From contig CBDAQO010000002.1 in assembly GCA_965199105.1 (NCBI GenBank), positions 1,550,001 through 1,614,000 on the forward strand: a DNA stretch of 64,000 nucleotides, in the 5' to 3' direction. Each line of letters begins with the position of its first letter. Positions within the stretch are counted from its first letter, which is position 1. Source of the stretch: LMUY01 sp965199105. Lineage in GTDB: Bacteria; Pseudomonadota; Alphaproteobacteria; Acetobacterales; Acetobacteraceae. The position numbers and the translations under genes are program-made. This document shows positions 26,453 to 36,297 of the stretch, in pieces. The notes beneath the pieces were generated by a model. The model was not told where the DNA came from. It saw only the letters and a list, made by a program, of their open reading frames with translations, and searched no databases.

Positions 26453-26771
26453 ACGGCCCGTAGCGAAGCCGGCGGCTCGAGCAGCGGCCAGCAGCAGCCG
26501 AACCTGCGTGACCCGGCGGCCGCTGTCACCGCTGCCGGAACGACGGCTTGACTCAGCCAGACCCGCCCCGTAGAACCCGCGCCTCGGCACAGCCCCCAGG
26601 CTGGCTGAACTCGTTTGAGCACCGAGCGTGCGGCGCCGCCTGTCCCCGTTCCGGGAAGGCCCAGGCCGGACGCAGCGAAGCAGACCGCACGCGTGGACAT
26701 CGTCGTCTTACGTCGTGTGGGTTTTGGTTTTGACGGCGGGCCATGAGGCGCGCCGAAAAGAGGAAGTGGGT
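26453..26771. promoter_or_regulatory. Leader region of the ribosomal protein cluster
   Basis: These 319 bp precede rpsL and must hold the main promoter and leader of the str/S10/spc genes. I see no convincing gene. A possible -35 hexamer TTGACG lies at 26730-26735, but the matching -10 position is GC-rich and poor, so I do not assign a promoter exactly. The rpsL ribosome site GAGGAAG sits 5-11 bases before its ATG. Confidence 0.4.
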
Positions 26772-27143
26772 ATGCCGACCATCAATCAGCTAATCGCCCA
26801 GGGGCGCGAGCCAGCACCGAAGCGCAACAAGGTGCCCGCGCTGCAGTCCTGCCCGCAGAAGCGTGGCGTCTGCACCCGCGTCTACACGGTGACGCCGAAG
26901 AAGCCGAACTCCGCCCTGCGCAAGGTCGCCAAGGTGCGGCTGACCAATGGGTTTGAAGTGGTGAGCTACATTCCGGGTGAGGGGCACAACCTCCAGGAGC
27001 ATAGCGTGGTGCTGATCCGCGGCGGTCGCGTAAAGGACTTGCCGGGCGTGCGCTACCACATCCTGCGCGGCGTGCTCGATACTCAGGGCATCGCCAAGCG
27101 TCGTCAGCGCCGGTCGCTGTACGGCGCCAAGCGGCCGAAGTGA
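26772..27143 (+). CDS. rpsL: 30S ribosomal protein S12
   Basis: S12 sits at the decoding centre. The 123-residue protein is full length. The two loops where streptomycin resistance arises are TVTPKKPNSALRK and LIRGGRVKDLPGVRYH, and both have the usual sensitive-type lysines. The ATG at 26772 follows a good ribosome site and gives the family start MPTINQLIAQGR. It is first in the cluster, 10 bp before rpsG. Confidence 0.97.
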   Translation: MPTINQLIAQGREPAPKRNKVPALQSCPQKRGVCTRVYTVTPKKPNSALRKVAKVRLTNGFEVVSYIPGEGHNLQEHSVVLIRGGRVKDLPGVRYHILRGVLDTQGIAKRRQRRSLYGAKRPK

Positions 27144-27153
27144 GGGGCACGCG

Positions 27154-27630
27154 ATGAGCAGACGCCGCCGCGCGGTCAAGCGCGACATCCTGCCGGACGC
27201 GAAGTTCGGCGACACGGTCATCACGCGTTTCATGAATGCGCTGATGTATGACGGCAAGAAATCCAACGCCGAGGGTATCGTCTATAGTGCGCTCGACGTG
27301 CTGAAGCGGCGCGGTGGCCCGCAGGCCGACCCGGTGCGCATGTTCCATGAGGCGCTGGACAACGTGAAGCCGGCCGTGGAAGTGCGCAGCCGCCGCGTCG
27401 GTGGCGCCACCTACCAGGTTCCGGTTGAGGTGCGCACCGAGCGGCGCCAGGCGTTGGCGATCCGTTGGCTGATCGATAGCGCGCGCAAGCGTGGCGAGCA
27501 TACGATGGAGGAGCGCCTCTCCAACGAGCTGAACGACGCGGTGAACAACCGCGGCAGCGCGGTGAAGAAGCGTGAGGACACCCACCGGATGGCCGAGGCG
27601 AACAAGGCTTTCAGCCACTATCGGTGGTAA
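27154..27630 (+). CDS. rpsG: 30S ribosomal protein S7
   Basis: S7 nucleates assembly of the 30S head and lines the E site. At 158 residues, start MSRRRRAVKRDILPDAKFGD and end KAFSHYRW, it is typical. In most bacteria fusA (EF-G) follows rpsG. Here only 54 bp separate rpsG from tuf, so fusA must be elsewhere. Confidence 0.97.
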   Translation: MSRRRRAVKRDILPDAKFGDTVITRFMNALMYDGKKSNAEGIVYSALDVLKRRGGPQADPVRMFHEALDNVKPAVEVRSRRVGGATYQVPVEVRTERRQALAIRWLIDSARKRGEHTMEERLSNELNDAVNNRGSAVKKREDTHRMAEANKAFSHYRW

Positions 27631-27684
27631 GACCAACTCGAACCCACTCTCCCGACTAGCAAACCGGGGCGACGGAGCACAACG

Positions 27685-28875
<1,191 letters not shown>

Positions 28876-28958
28876 CGCGCGAGGCGTTCGTTTTCGCAAC
28901 AGTGAGTCAGAGGTGGGGCTCCGGCCCGATCAGACGCGACCCGAAGAAGTAGAGTGTC

Positions 28959-29267
28959 ATGGACAACCAGAATATCCGCATTCGCCTCAAGGCGTACGAT
29001 CACCGCGTGCTGGACAACAGCACGCGGGAGATCGTGAACACGGCGAAGCGTACGGGCGCGCGGGTGCGGGGCCCCATCCCCCTGCCGACGCATATCGAGC
29101 GGTTCACCGTCAACCGTTCGCCGCATGTCGATAAGAAGAGCCGCGAGCAGTTCGAAATCCGCACGCATCGCCGCCTGCTCGACATCGTGGAGCCGACGCC
29201 GCAGACGGTGGATGCGCTGATGAAGCTCGACCTCGCCTCTGGCGTGGACGTCGAGATCAAGCTTTAG
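28959..29267 (+). CDS. rpsJ: 30S ribosomal protein S10
   Basis: S10 is a 30S head protein and, as NusE, a transcription antitermination factor. The 102-residue product is standard (NIRIRLKAYDHRVLDNSTRE near the start, GVDVEIKL at the end). It starts the S10 segment, 83 bp after tuf; that gap may carry an internal promoter, but I cannot assign one. Confidence 0.97.
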   Translation: MDNQNIRIRLKAYDHRVLDNSTREIVNTAKRTGARVRGPIPLPTHIERFTVNRSPHVDKKSREQFEIRTHRRLLDIVEPTPQTVDALMKLDLASGVDVEIKL

Positions 29268-29278
29268 GGGCCCGGTCG

Positions 29279-30043
29279 ATGCGCACTGGCCTAATCGCCA
29301 AGAAGCTCGGGATGACCCGGCTGTTCAAAGAAGACGGCACCCACGTGCCCGTCACCGTGCTCCATTTGGACGCGGTGCAGGTGGTGGACGTGCGCACACA
29401 AGAGCGCGACGGCTACACCGCCGTGCAGCTCGGTTGGGGCCGCGCCAAGGTGAAGAACGTGACCGACCCGAACAAGGGCCACTACGCCCGGGTGAAGGTG
29501 GAGCCTAAGCAGAAGCTGCGTGAGTTCCGGGTGGCCCCCGATGCGCTGCTCGAGAGCGGGCAGAGCCTGTCTGCCGCGCACTTCCTGGTGGGCCAGTTCG
29601 TCGACGTGTGCGGCACGACCAAGGGCAAGGGCTTCGCTGGCGGCATGAAGCGCTGGAACTTCCGCGGCTTGGAAGCGAGCCACGGCGTGTCGGTCAGCCA
29701 CCGTTCGCATGGCTCGACGGGCAACCGCCAGGACCCAGGCAAGACCTTCAAGAACAAGAAGATGGCCGGCCATCTCGGTGTCGAGCGGGTGACCACGCTG
29801 AACCTTGAAGTGGCCGCGGTGGACGCGGAGAAGGGCCTTGTGATGCTGCACGGCGCCGTGCCGGGCAGCAAGGGCGGCTTCGTCGCGGTGCGTGATGCGA
29901 TCAAGCGGGCGCGCCCGGCCGATGCGCCGTATCCGGCCGCGCTGCACGCCGCCCCAGAGACTTCGGTGGAGCCTAACGCCGCGCCCGAGCCAAGTGCTGC
30001 GCCCGAGCCGGAAACTCCGGTGGAGACGACCGATGCAGGTTGA
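29279..30043 (+). CDS. rplC: 50S ribosomal protein L3
   Basis: L3 helps start 50S assembly and reaches the peptidyl-transferase centre. The conserved core is complete (GMTRLFKEDGTHVPVTVLHL, GFAGGMKRWNFRG, SHRSHGSTGNRQDPGKTFKN). At 254 residues it is about 40 longer than E. coli L3 because of a C-terminal Ala/Pro/Glu-rich tail (repeats of APEP), a feature I know from related alphaproteobacteria. Its 3' end overlaps rplD by 11 bp. Confidence 0.96.
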   Translation: MRTGLIAKKLGMTRLFKEDGTHVPVTVLHLDAVQVVDVRTQERDGYTAVQLGWGRAKVKNVTDPNKGHYARVKVEPKQKLREFRVAPDALLESGQSLSAAHFLVGQFVDVCGTTKGKGFAGGMKRWNFRGLEASHGVSVSHRSHGSTGNRQDPGKTFKNKKMAGHLGVERVTTLNLEVAAVDAEKGLVMLHGAVPGSKGGFVAVRDAIKRARPADAPYPAALHAAPETSVEPNAAPEPSAAPEPETPVETTDAG

Positions 30044-30686
30044 CGTTCGCACGCTCGACAACGAGACCGCCGGCCAGGCCGACCTGCCGGATGCGATCTT
30101 CGCCCAAACCCCGCGCGCCGACATCATGGCGCGCGTCGTGCACTGGCAGTTGGCCAAGCGCCGCGCCGGCACGCACAAGACCAAGGGGATGGGCGAAGTC
30201 TCCGGCACCACCAAGAAGCCCTACAAGCAGAAGGGCACCGGCAACGCTCGCCAGGGCAGCCTGCGCGCGCCCCAATTCCGCACCGGTGGCCGCGTCCATG
30301 GCCCGGTGGTGCGGGACCATGGCTACGATCTGCCGAAGAAGGTGCGTAGGCTGGGCCTCATCAGCGCGCTGTCGCAGAAGCACGCCGAGGGGAAGCTGGT
30401 GGTGCTGAACGAGGCGCCGGGCGGTGACGGTAAGACCAAGTCGCTGAAGGCCAAGCTCGGCGTGCTGGGTTGGAGCTCGGTGCTGGTGGTGGACGCCGCG
30501 GTGGATGCGATGTTCCTACGCGCGGCGGCCAACCTGCATCGTGTCGACGTGCTGCCCACCGGCGGCGCGAACGTCTACGACATCCTGGGGCACGACGTGC
30601 TGGCCATCACCAAAGCCGGCATCGCGGCGCTCACGGCGCGGTTGACGCCGGACAATGCCGCCCCAAAAGCGGAGTTGGCGGCATGA
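30033..30686 (+). CDS. rplD: 50S ribosomal protein L4
   Basis: L4 binds 23S rRNA in the exit tunnel and in some bacteria represses its own S10 operon. The 217-residue protein has the tunnel-loop segment KPYKQKGTGNARQGSLRAPQ and a normal C-terminal domain. The ATG at 30033 lies inside the end of rplC, and its stop overlaps rplW by 4 bp, so the three are translationally linked. Confidence 0.96.
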   Translation: MQVDVRTLDNETAGQADLPDAIFAQTPRADIMARVVHWQLAKRRAGTHKTKGMGEVSGTTKKPYKQKGTGNARQGSLRAPQFRTGGRVHGPVVRDHGYDLPKKVRRLGLISALSQKHAEGKLVVLNEAPGGDGKTKSLKAKLGVLGWSSVLVVDAAVDAMFLRAAANLHRVDVLPTGGANVYDILGHDVLAITKAGIAALTARLTPDNAAPKAELAA

Positions 30687-31024
30687 GCACGGCGCAGGTG
30701 TTGGTGGCGCGGCAAAAGGCCGCCACCATGTCACGCGAGCGGATGTACACCATCGTGCGGGCGCCGGTGATCACCGAAAAGGCTACCTCTCTCACCGAGA
30801 AGAACCAGGTTGTGTTCCGGGTCTCGCTCGATGCGACCAAGCCCGAGATCAAGCGCGCCGTTGAGACGCTGTTCGGCGTCATGGTCGTGAGCGTCAATAC
30901 GCTCATACAGAAGGGCAAGACCAAGCGCTTCAAGGGTCGGCCCGGCGTTCGGTCGGACATGAAGAAGGCGGTGGTGCAGTTGACGCCGGGTCAGTCGATC
31001 GACTTCTCGGCTCGGATCGCGTGA
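30683..31024 (+). CDS. rplW: 50S ribosomal protein L23
   Basis: L23 lies at the tunnel exit and docks trigger factor and SRP. The family core begins MYTIVRAPVITEKATSLTEK, so the chosen ATG at 30683 adds about 20 residues; an internal ATG at 30728 is an alternative. The ATGA overlap with rplD favours the longer 113-residue form. The C terminus (KKAVVQLTPGQSIDF) is complete. Confidence 0.95.
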   Translation: MSTAQVLVARQKAATMSRERMYTIVRAPVITEKATSLTEKNQVVFRVSLDATKPEIKRAVETLFGVMVVSVNTLIQKGKTKRFKGRPGVRSDMKKAVVQLTPGQSIDFSARIA

Positions 31025-31031
31025 GGCTCAG

Positions 31032-31865
31032 ATGGCACTGAAGAACTACAATCCGGTCACGGCGAGCCTTCGCGGCACGGTGCTGATCAACCGCAGCGAG
31101 CTGTGGAAGGGCAAGCCGGTCAAGGCGCTCACCGAAGGCAAGGTGAAGTCTGGCGGCCGCAACAACCACGGTCGCATCACCAGCTTCTTCCGCGGCGGCG
31201 GCCACAAGCAGAGCTATCGCTTCGTCGACTTCAAGCGCCGCAAGTATGGCGTTTCCGGCACGGTCGAGCGGCTCGAGTATGACCCGAACCGCTCGGCGTT
31301 CATCGCGCTGGTGAAGTACCAGGATGGCGAGCTGGCCTACATCCTGGCGCCGCAACGGCTCAAGGTCGGCGACATGGTGGTGGCCGGCCCACGGGTGGAC
31401 ATCAAGCCCGGCAACGCCATGCCGATGGGCGCCATTCCGGTCGGCACCATCATCCACAATATCGAGATGAAGGTGGGCGCCGGCGGCAAGATGGCGCGCG
31501 CGGCGGGAACCTTTGCGCAGCTCGTCGGCAAGGACGCTGGCTATGCGCAGGTCAAGCTGTCGTCCGGCGAGCTGCGCATCGTGCGGGCCGAATGCATGGC
31601 GACGGTGGGTGCGGTGTCCAACCCGGACAACCAGAACCAATCCCTGGGCAAGGCCGGCCGCAATCGCTGGCTCGGCCGCCGCCCGCACAACCGCGGCGTC
31701 ACGATGAACCCGGTCGACCATCCGCATGGCGGCGGCGAGGGGCGCACCTCCGGCGGCGGGCATCCGCGCACGCCGTGGGGCATCCCCACCAAGGGCTACA
31801 AGACGCGCGAGAACAAGCGGACGGACAAGCTGATCATCCGCCGCCGTCCCAAGGGGAAGCACTAA
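31032..31865 (+). CDS. rplB: 50S ribosomal protein L2
   Basis: L2 is needed for subunit joining and peptidyl transfer. The 277-residue protein has the RNA-binding OB and SH3 folds, and the conserved C-terminal motif NPVDHPHGGGEGRTSGG with the functionally important His residues. Start and length are normal. Confidence 0.97.
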   Translation: MALKNYNPVTASLRGTVLINRSELWKGKPVKALTEGKVKSGGRNNHGRITSFFRGGGHKQSYRFVDFKRRKYGVSGTVERLEYDPNRSAFIALVKYQDGELAYILAPQRLKVGDMVVAGPRVDIKPGNAMPMGAIPVGTIIHNIEMKVGAGGKMARAAGTFAQLVGKDAGYAQVKLSSGELRIVRAECMATVGAVSNPDNQNQSLGKAGRNRWLGRRPHNRGVTMNPVDHPHGGGEGRTSGGGHPRTPWGIPTKGYKTRENKRTDKLIIRRRPKGKH

Positions 31866-31866
31866 C

Positions 31867-32145
31867 ATGGCACGTTCCGTTTGGAAGGGGCCGTTCGTCG
31901 ATGGGTATATGTTGGCCAAGGCCGACGCCGCCCGCGCTTCGGGCCGCAACGAGATCATCAAGATCTGGTCGCGTCGCTCCACCATCCTGCCGCAGTTCGT
32001 AGGCCTGACCTTCGGCGTCTATAATGGCCACAAGTTCCTGCCGGTGCAGGTGAACGAGAACATGGTGGGCCATAAGTTCGGCGAGTTCTCGCCGACGCGG
32101 ACCTTCAGCGGCCACTCGGCGGACAAGAAGGCGAAGCGCGGATGA
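31867..32145 (+). CDS. rpsS: 30S ribosomal protein S19
   Basis: S19 sits in the 30S head and contacts L5 across the subunit bridge. The 92-residue product has the standard core (SVWKGPFVDGYMLAKAD, VGHKFGEFSPTRTFSGHSAD). It begins one base after the rplB stop, so translation is probably coupled. Confidence 0.97.
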   Translation: MARSVWKGPFVDGYMLAKADAARASGRNEIIKIWSRRSTILPQFVGLTFGVYNGHKFLPVQVNENMVGHKFGEFSPTRTFSGHSADKKAKRG

Positions 32146-32155
32146 GCAAGCCCCA

Positions 32156-32557
32156 ATGAGCAAACCAAAGCACCCCCGCAGCCTCGCCGAGACCGAGGCC
32201 GAGGCCATCCTGCGCAACGTGCGCGTCAGCCCGCGCAAGTTGAACCTGGTGGCGGGCATGATCCGCAACCTCCCGGCGGGCCAGGCGGTGGCGACGCTCA
32301 CCTTCAGCAAGCGGCGCATCGCGCAGCAGGTGCGCAAGACGCTCGAGAGCGCCATCGCCAATGCCGAGAACAACCACCAGCTCGACGTCGACCAGTTGGT
32401 GGTCACGCGCGCCGAGGTGGGCAAGTCCATCGTCATGAAGCGCTTCATGGCGCGCGGCCGTGGCCGTTCGTCGCGCATCGAGAAGTGGTTCAGCCATCTC
32501 AAGATCGTGGTCGCGGAGCGCCCGGCGCCCGAGGCCCCGCAGAGGGAAGTTGCGTAA
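32156..32557 (+). CDS. rplV: 50S ribosomal protein L22
   Basis: L22 extends a loop into the exit tunnel, where macrolide-resistance changes arise. The 133-residue protein has NVRVSPRKLNLVAGMIRNLP and the loop segment VMKRFMARGRGRSSRIEKWF. The C-terminal tail EAPQREVA is short. The stop overlaps the rpsC start by one base (TAATG). Confidence 0.96.
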   Translation: MSKPKHPRSLAETEAEAILRNVRVSPRKLNLVAGMIRNLPAGQAVATLTFSKRRIAQQVRKTLESAIANAENNHQLDVDQLVVTRAEVGKSIVMKRFMARGRGRSSRIEKWFSHLKIVVAERPAPEAPQREVA

Positions 32558-33234
32558 TGGGTCACAAGGTCAATCCGATCGGGCTGCGACTGGGCATCAA
32601 TCGCACCTGGGACAGCCGGTGGTATGCTGGCAGCGACTACGCCAAGCTGCTGCATGATGACCTGAAGTTGCGTGCGCATTTGCGCAAGCGCTTGTCGGGC
32701 GCGGGCGTCTCGCGCGTCGTGATCGAGCGACCGGCGAAGAAGCCGCGGGTGACGATCTACGCCGCGCGACCCGGCGTCGTCATCGGCAAGAAGGGCCAGG
32801 ACATCGAGGTGCTCCGCAAGGAGCTGCAGAAGATGACCAAGGTGGAGGTCAACCTCAACTTGGTCGAAATCCGCAAGCCCGAGATCGACGCTGTGCTGGT
32901 GGCGGAAAACATCGCGCAGCAATTGGAGCGCCGGGTCGCGTTCCGCCGCGCCATGAAGCGCGCCGTGCAGTCGGCGATGCGGCTGGGCGCGCAAGGCATC
33001 CGCATCAACTGCGGCGGCCGGCTCGGCGGGGCGGAAATCGCTCGCGTCGAGTGGTATCGCGAGGGCCGGGTTCCGTTGCACACGCTGCGTGCCGACATCG
33101 ATTACGGCACCGCGACCGCCAAGACGACGTATGGCACCTGCGGCGTGAAGGTATGGATTTTCAAGGGCGAGATTTTGGCCAACGACCCGTCGGCGCAGGA
33201 TCGGCGTGCGGCCGAACAGGCGCCGCAGCGGTAA
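32557..33234 (+). CDS. rpsC: 30S ribosomal protein S3
   Basis: S3 guards mRNA entry and has helicase activity with S4 and S5. The 225-residue protein has the start MGHKVNPIGLRLGINRTW, a KH domain (RPGVVIGKKGQDIEVLRKEL) and the conserved C-terminal domain (TTYGTCGVKVWIFKGEIL). The start overlaps rplV by one base. Confidence 0.97.
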   Translation: MGHKVNPIGLRLGINRTWDSRWYAGSDYAKLLHDDLKLRAHLRKRLSGAGVSRVVIERPAKKPRVTIYAARPGVVIGKKGQDIEVLRKELQKMTKVEVNLNLVEIRKPEIDAVLVAENIAQQLERRVAFRRAMKRAVQSAMRLGAQGIRINCGGRLGGAEIARVEWYREGRVPLHTLRADIDYGTATAKTTYGTCGVKVWIFKGEILANDPSAQDRRAAEQAPQR

Positions 33235-33246
33235 GGATAGAGTTCG

Positions 33247-33663
33247 ATGCTGTCTCCGAAGCGGACGAAATTCCGCAAGGCCCACAAGGGTCGCATCCAC
33301 GGGCTGGCCAAGGGCGGCACGGCGCTGAACTTCGGCGCCTTCGGGCTCAAGGCGCTCGAGCCCGAGCGGGTGACCGCCCGCCAGATCGAGGCCGCGCGCC
33401 GGGCCATCACCCGCTCGATGCGCCGCGCCGGCCGGGTATGGATCCGGATTTTTCCGGACGTGCCGGTCTCGACCAAGCCGGCCGAGGTGCGCATGGGCTC
33501 GGGCAAGGGCAGCCCGGAGTTCTGGGTGTGCCGGGTCAAGCCAGGCCGCATCATGTTCGAGATCGACGGTGTGTCGAGCGAGCTGGCCAAGGCGTCCTTG
33601 GCGTTGGGCGCGGCCAAGCTGCCGATCAAGACCAAGTTCGTGACGCGTTTGGGGGAGGGTTAG
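33247..33663 (+). CDS. rplP: 50S ribosomal protein L16
   Basis: L16 contacts the A-site tRNA and is one of the last proteins to join the 50S. The 138-residue protein begins MLSPKRTKFRKAHKGRIHGL and contains the usual MGSGKGSPEFWVCRVKPGRI segment. It is the standard neighbour of rpsC and rpmC. Confidence 0.97.
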   Translation: MLSPKRTKFRKAHKGRIHGLAKGGTALNFGAFGLKALEPERVTARQIEAARRAITRSMRRAGRVWIRIFPDVPVSTKPAEVRMGSGKGSPEFWVCRVKPGRIMFEIDGVSSELAKASLALGAAKLPIKTKFVTRLGEG

Positions 33664-33666
33664 GCC

Positions 33667-33903
33667 ATGGCCAAGGCGGCTGAAATCCGTGCCAAGACGG
33701 CGGACGAATTGGGCGCGATGCTGCTCGACCTGCGCCGCGAGCAGTTCAACTTGCGCTTCCAGCGTGCCACCGGCCAGAACGAGGGTGTGGGGCAGGTGAA
33801 GAAGGTCCGGCGGGACATCGCGCGCGTAAAGACCATCATGGCGGAGCAAACGCGCTCCGCGAAGTCAAAGCCGGAGCGTGCCAGCTCCGCGAACGCAACT
33901 TAG
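33667..33903 (+). CDS. rpmC: 50S ribosomal protein L29
   Basis: L29 is a small two-helix protein at the tunnel exit. The core AAEIRAKTADELGAMLLDLR followed by EQFNLRFQRATGQ is typical. The C terminus is extended by about 15 residues (Lys/Ser/Ala-rich) beyond the usual 63-67, a harmless-looking tail. Confidence 0.95.
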   Translation: MAKAAEIRAKTADELGAMLLDLRREQFNLRFQRATGQNEGVGQVKKVRRDIARVKTIMAEQTRSAKSKPERASSANAT

Positions 33904-33914
33904 AGGAGGGGGCG

Positions 33915-34223
33915 ATGCCAAGGCGCGTCCTAACCGGGCGGGTGACCAGCGACAAGATGGACAAGACGATCACCGTCTTGGTCAACCGTCGTGTGATGCA
34001 TCCGCTCTATAAGAAGTTCATCCGGCGCTCGAAGAAGTATGCCGCCCATGACGAGCACAATGTGTGCGTCGAGGGCGACACCGTTCGCATCATCGAGTGC
34101 CCGCCGATCAGCAAGCGCAAGTCGTGGCTTTTGCTCGAGCGCAACGGCGAGATGGTCGCCGACGTGCCGGTCGATGTGGTTCCGGTGGCCGCGGCGCATG
34201 CCGACGCGCCCGTGCAGGTTTGA
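33915..34223 (+). CDS. rpsQ: 30S ribosomal protein S17
   Basis: S17 is a primary 16S-binding OB-fold protein. The core RVLTGRVTSDKMDKTITVLV and GDTVRIIECPPISKRKSWLL is complete. An Ala/Val/Pro tail of about 18 residues (ending HADAPVQV) makes it 102 residues, longer than the E. coli protein (84). Confidence 0.95.
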   Translation: MPRRVLTGRVTSDKMDKTITVLVNRRVMHPLYKKFIRRSKKYAAHDEHNVCVEGDTVRIIECPPISKRKSWLLLERNGEMVADVPVDVVPVAAAHADAPVQV

Positions 34224-34234
34224 GGGAGGACTAG

Positions 34235-34603
34235 ATGATCCAAGTTGAATCCAACCTCGACGTCGCCGACAACTCGGGCGCGCGCCGCGTGCAGTGCATC
34301 AAGGTGCTCGGCGGTTCCAAGCGCAAGACCGCGTCGGTGGGGGACGTGATCGTCGTCTCCATCAAGGAGGCGATCCCGCGCGGCAAGGTGAAGAAGGGTG
34401 ACGTGCACCAGGCGGTGATCGTGCGCACCGCGTTCCCGGTGCGGCGCCAGGATGGCAGCGCGATCCGCTTCGACCGCAACGCCGCCGTGCTGATCAACAA
34501 GCAGCAGGAGCCGATTGGCACCCGCATCTTCGGCCCGGTGGTGCGTGAGTTGCGTGGGCGCAAGTTCATGAAGATCATCTCGCTCGCGCCCGAGGTGCTG
34601 TAG
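34235..34603 (+). CDS. rplN: 50S ribosomal protein L14
   Basis: L14 forms an intersubunit bridge and is the target of RsfS silencing factors. The 122-residue product is full length (MIQVESNLDVADNSGARRVQ at the start, RELRGRKFMKIISLAPEVL at the end). It opens the spc-type part of the cluster. Confidence 0.97.
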   Translation: MIQVESNLDVADNSGARRVQCIKVLGGSKRKTASVGDVIVVSIKEAIPRGKVKKGDVHQAVIVRTAFPVRRQDGSAIRFDRNAAVLINKQQEPIGTRIFGPVVRELRGRKFMKIISLAPEVL

Positions 34604-34605
34604 CG

Positions 34606-34926
34606 ATGGCGGCGCGTATCAAGAAGGGCGACCAGGTGATGGTGATCACGGGCGCCGACAAGGGTCGCCGCGGCGAGGTGCTGCAAGTGATGCCAAAAGA
34701 CGAGCGGGCGTTGGTGCGCGGCGTGCGCATGGTGCGGCGGCACACCAAGCCATCCGGCATGGGCCAGCCCGGCGGCATCATCGACAAGGAGTCGCCGGTG
34801 CATCTGTCCAACCTGATGCTGGTCGACCCGAAGAGCGACAAGCCGACCAAGGTTGCCTTCCGCGTGCTCGAGGGTGGCCGCAAAGTCCGCGTTGCGAAAG
34901 TGACCGGCGAAGTGATCGAGAGCTGA
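34606..34926 (+). CDS. rplX: 50S ribosomal protein L24
   Basis: L24 is an assembly initiator with a KOW motif, visible as KKGDQVMVITGADKGRRGEV. At 106 residues it is normal. It begins two bases after the rplN stop. Confidence 0.97.
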   Translation: MAARIKKGDQVMVITGADKGRRGEVLQVMPKDERALVRGVRMVRRHTKPSGMGQPGGIIDKESPVHLSNLMLVDPKSDKPTKVAFRVLEGGRKVRVAKVTGEVIES

Positions 34927-34927
34927 G

Positions 34928-35518
34928 ATGAGCGAAGACGCGAAATACATGCCGCGCATGCAGCGGCGCTACCTCGACACCGGGCGGGCAGGGCTGCAGG
35001 AGCAGTTCGGCTATACCAACCCGATGCAGGTGCCCAAGCTCGAGAAGATCGTGATCAACATGGGCGTGGGCGAGGCTGCCGGTGACCAGAAGAAGCTGGA
35101 CGCCGCGGTGGCGGAGCTGACGCTGATTAGCGGCCAGAAGCCGGTCAAGACGCTGGCCAAGAAAGCCATCGCCGGGTTCAAGATCCGCGAGGGGCTGGCG
35201 ATCGGCTGCAAGGTGACGCTGCGCAAGGCCCGCATGTACGAGTTCCTCGACCGCCTGGTGACGATCGCGCTGCCGCGGGTGCGCGACTTCCGCGGCATCC
35301 CTGCCACCAAGGGCTTCGATGGCCGCGGCAACTTCGCCATGGGCGTCAAGGAGCAGATCATTTTCCCCGAGATCGCCTACGACAAGATCGACGCGGTGCG
35401 GGGCATGGACATCATCTTCGTCACCACGGCGAAGACCGATGCGGAAGCCAAGGCGCTTCTGAAGCAATTCGATATCCCGTTCGCGGGCGAGACCGGTCAG
35501 CAGGCGAAAGCCGCTTAA
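34928..35518 (+). CDS. rplE: 50S ribosomal protein L5
   Basis: L5 binds 5S rRNA. The core (PMQVPKLEKIVINMGVGEAA, LRKARMYEFLDRLVTIALPR, KGFDGRGNFAMGVKEQIIFP) is complete. The 196 residues include short extensions at both ends; the ATG at 34928 is adjacent to the rplX stop, so I kept it over the internal ATG seven codons later. Confidence 0.96.
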   Translation: MSEDAKYMPRMQRRYLDTGRAGLQEQFGYTNPMQVPKLEKIVINMGVGEAAGDQKKLDAAVAELTLISGQKPVKTLAKKAIAGFKIREGLAIGCKVTLRKARMYEFLDRLVTIALPRVRDFRGIPATKGFDGRGNFAMGVKEQIIFPEIAYDKIDAVRGMDIIFVTTAKTDAEAKALLKQFDIPFAGETGQQAKAA

Positions 35519-35573
35519 CAGAGTGGGAAAACCGCCGGCGCTAGCCCGGCAGGTTCCAAGGAGCGAGTGGGCG

Positions 35574-35879
35574 ATGGCGAAAGTCTCTCAGATCAACCGG
35601 AATGCCAAGCGTGCTCGCATGGCGGCCCGTGATAAGCGCAAGCGGGCGGCACTGAAGTCCGTGCTGATGGATCGCGAGGTGCCGGTGGAAGAGCGCTTCG
35701 AGGCGTCCATGAAGCTGGCGCAATTGCCGCGCAACGGGGCGGCGGTGCGCGTGCGGCTGCGCTGCGAGCTGTCCGGCCGGTCGCGCGCGAACTACCGTAA
35801 GTTCAAGCTTTCCCGCATCGCCTTGCGCGACTTGGCCAGCACCGGGCAAATCCCGGGCATGGTCAAGGCGAGCTGGTAG
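35574..35879 (+). CDS. rpsN: 30S ribosomal protein S14
   Basis: S14 is in the 30S head. This is the zinc-independent (C-minus) 101-residue type: it lacks the CxxC pairs and has the long N-terminal helix (RNAKRARMAARDKRKRAALK). The motif LRCELSGRSRANYRKFKLSR is standard. The ATG at 35574 follows AAGGAG about 12 bases upstream. Confidence 0.96.
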   Translation: MAKVSQINRNAKRARMAARDKRKRAALKSVLMDREVPVEERFEASMKLAQLPRNGAAVRVRLRCELSGRSRANYRKFKLSRIALRDLASTGQIPGMVKASW

Positions 35880-35888
35880 GGCCCGCGC

Positions 35889-36287
35889 ATGTCGATGTCA
35901 GATCCATTGGGTGACATGCTCACCCGCATCCGCAACGCGCAACGCGCCCGCCACACGGCCTGCGTGGCGCCTGCCTCCAAGCTGCGCGCCAACGTGCTGG
36001 ACGCGCTCAAGCGCGAAGGCTTCATCCGCGGCTTCTCCGCCGAGGAGCTCCGGCCCGGCGTTGGCCAGTTGCGCATCGAGCTGAAATACTCGGAAGGCGA
36101 GCCGGTGATCAAGGAAATCACTCGCGTGTCCAAGCCGGGGCGGCGGGTGTATTCCAAGATCAAGGAATTGCCGCGCGTGTATGCAGGCTTGGGTGTTTCC
36201 ATTCTCTCCACGCCCCGCGGCGTGCTGAGTGACGCAGAGGCTCGCGCCGCCAATGTCGGCGGCGAAGTGCTCTGCCGCGTCTTCTAA
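35889..36287 (+). CDS. rpsH: 30S ribosomal protein S8
   Basis: S8 is a primary 16S rRNA binder and, in E. coli, the translational repressor of the spc operon. The 132-residue protein has SDPLGDMLTRIRNAQRARHT near the start and the conserved end STPRGVLSDAEARAANVGGE. Two ATGs two codons apart could both serve as start. Confidence 0.97.
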   Translation: MSMSDPLGDMLTRIRNAQRARHTACVAPASKLRANVLDALKREGFIRGFSAEELRPGVGQLRIELKYSEGEPVIKEITRVSKPGRRVYSKIKELPRVYAGLGVSILSTPRGVLSDAEARAANVGGEVLCRVF

Positions 36288-36297
36288 GGACAATCCT

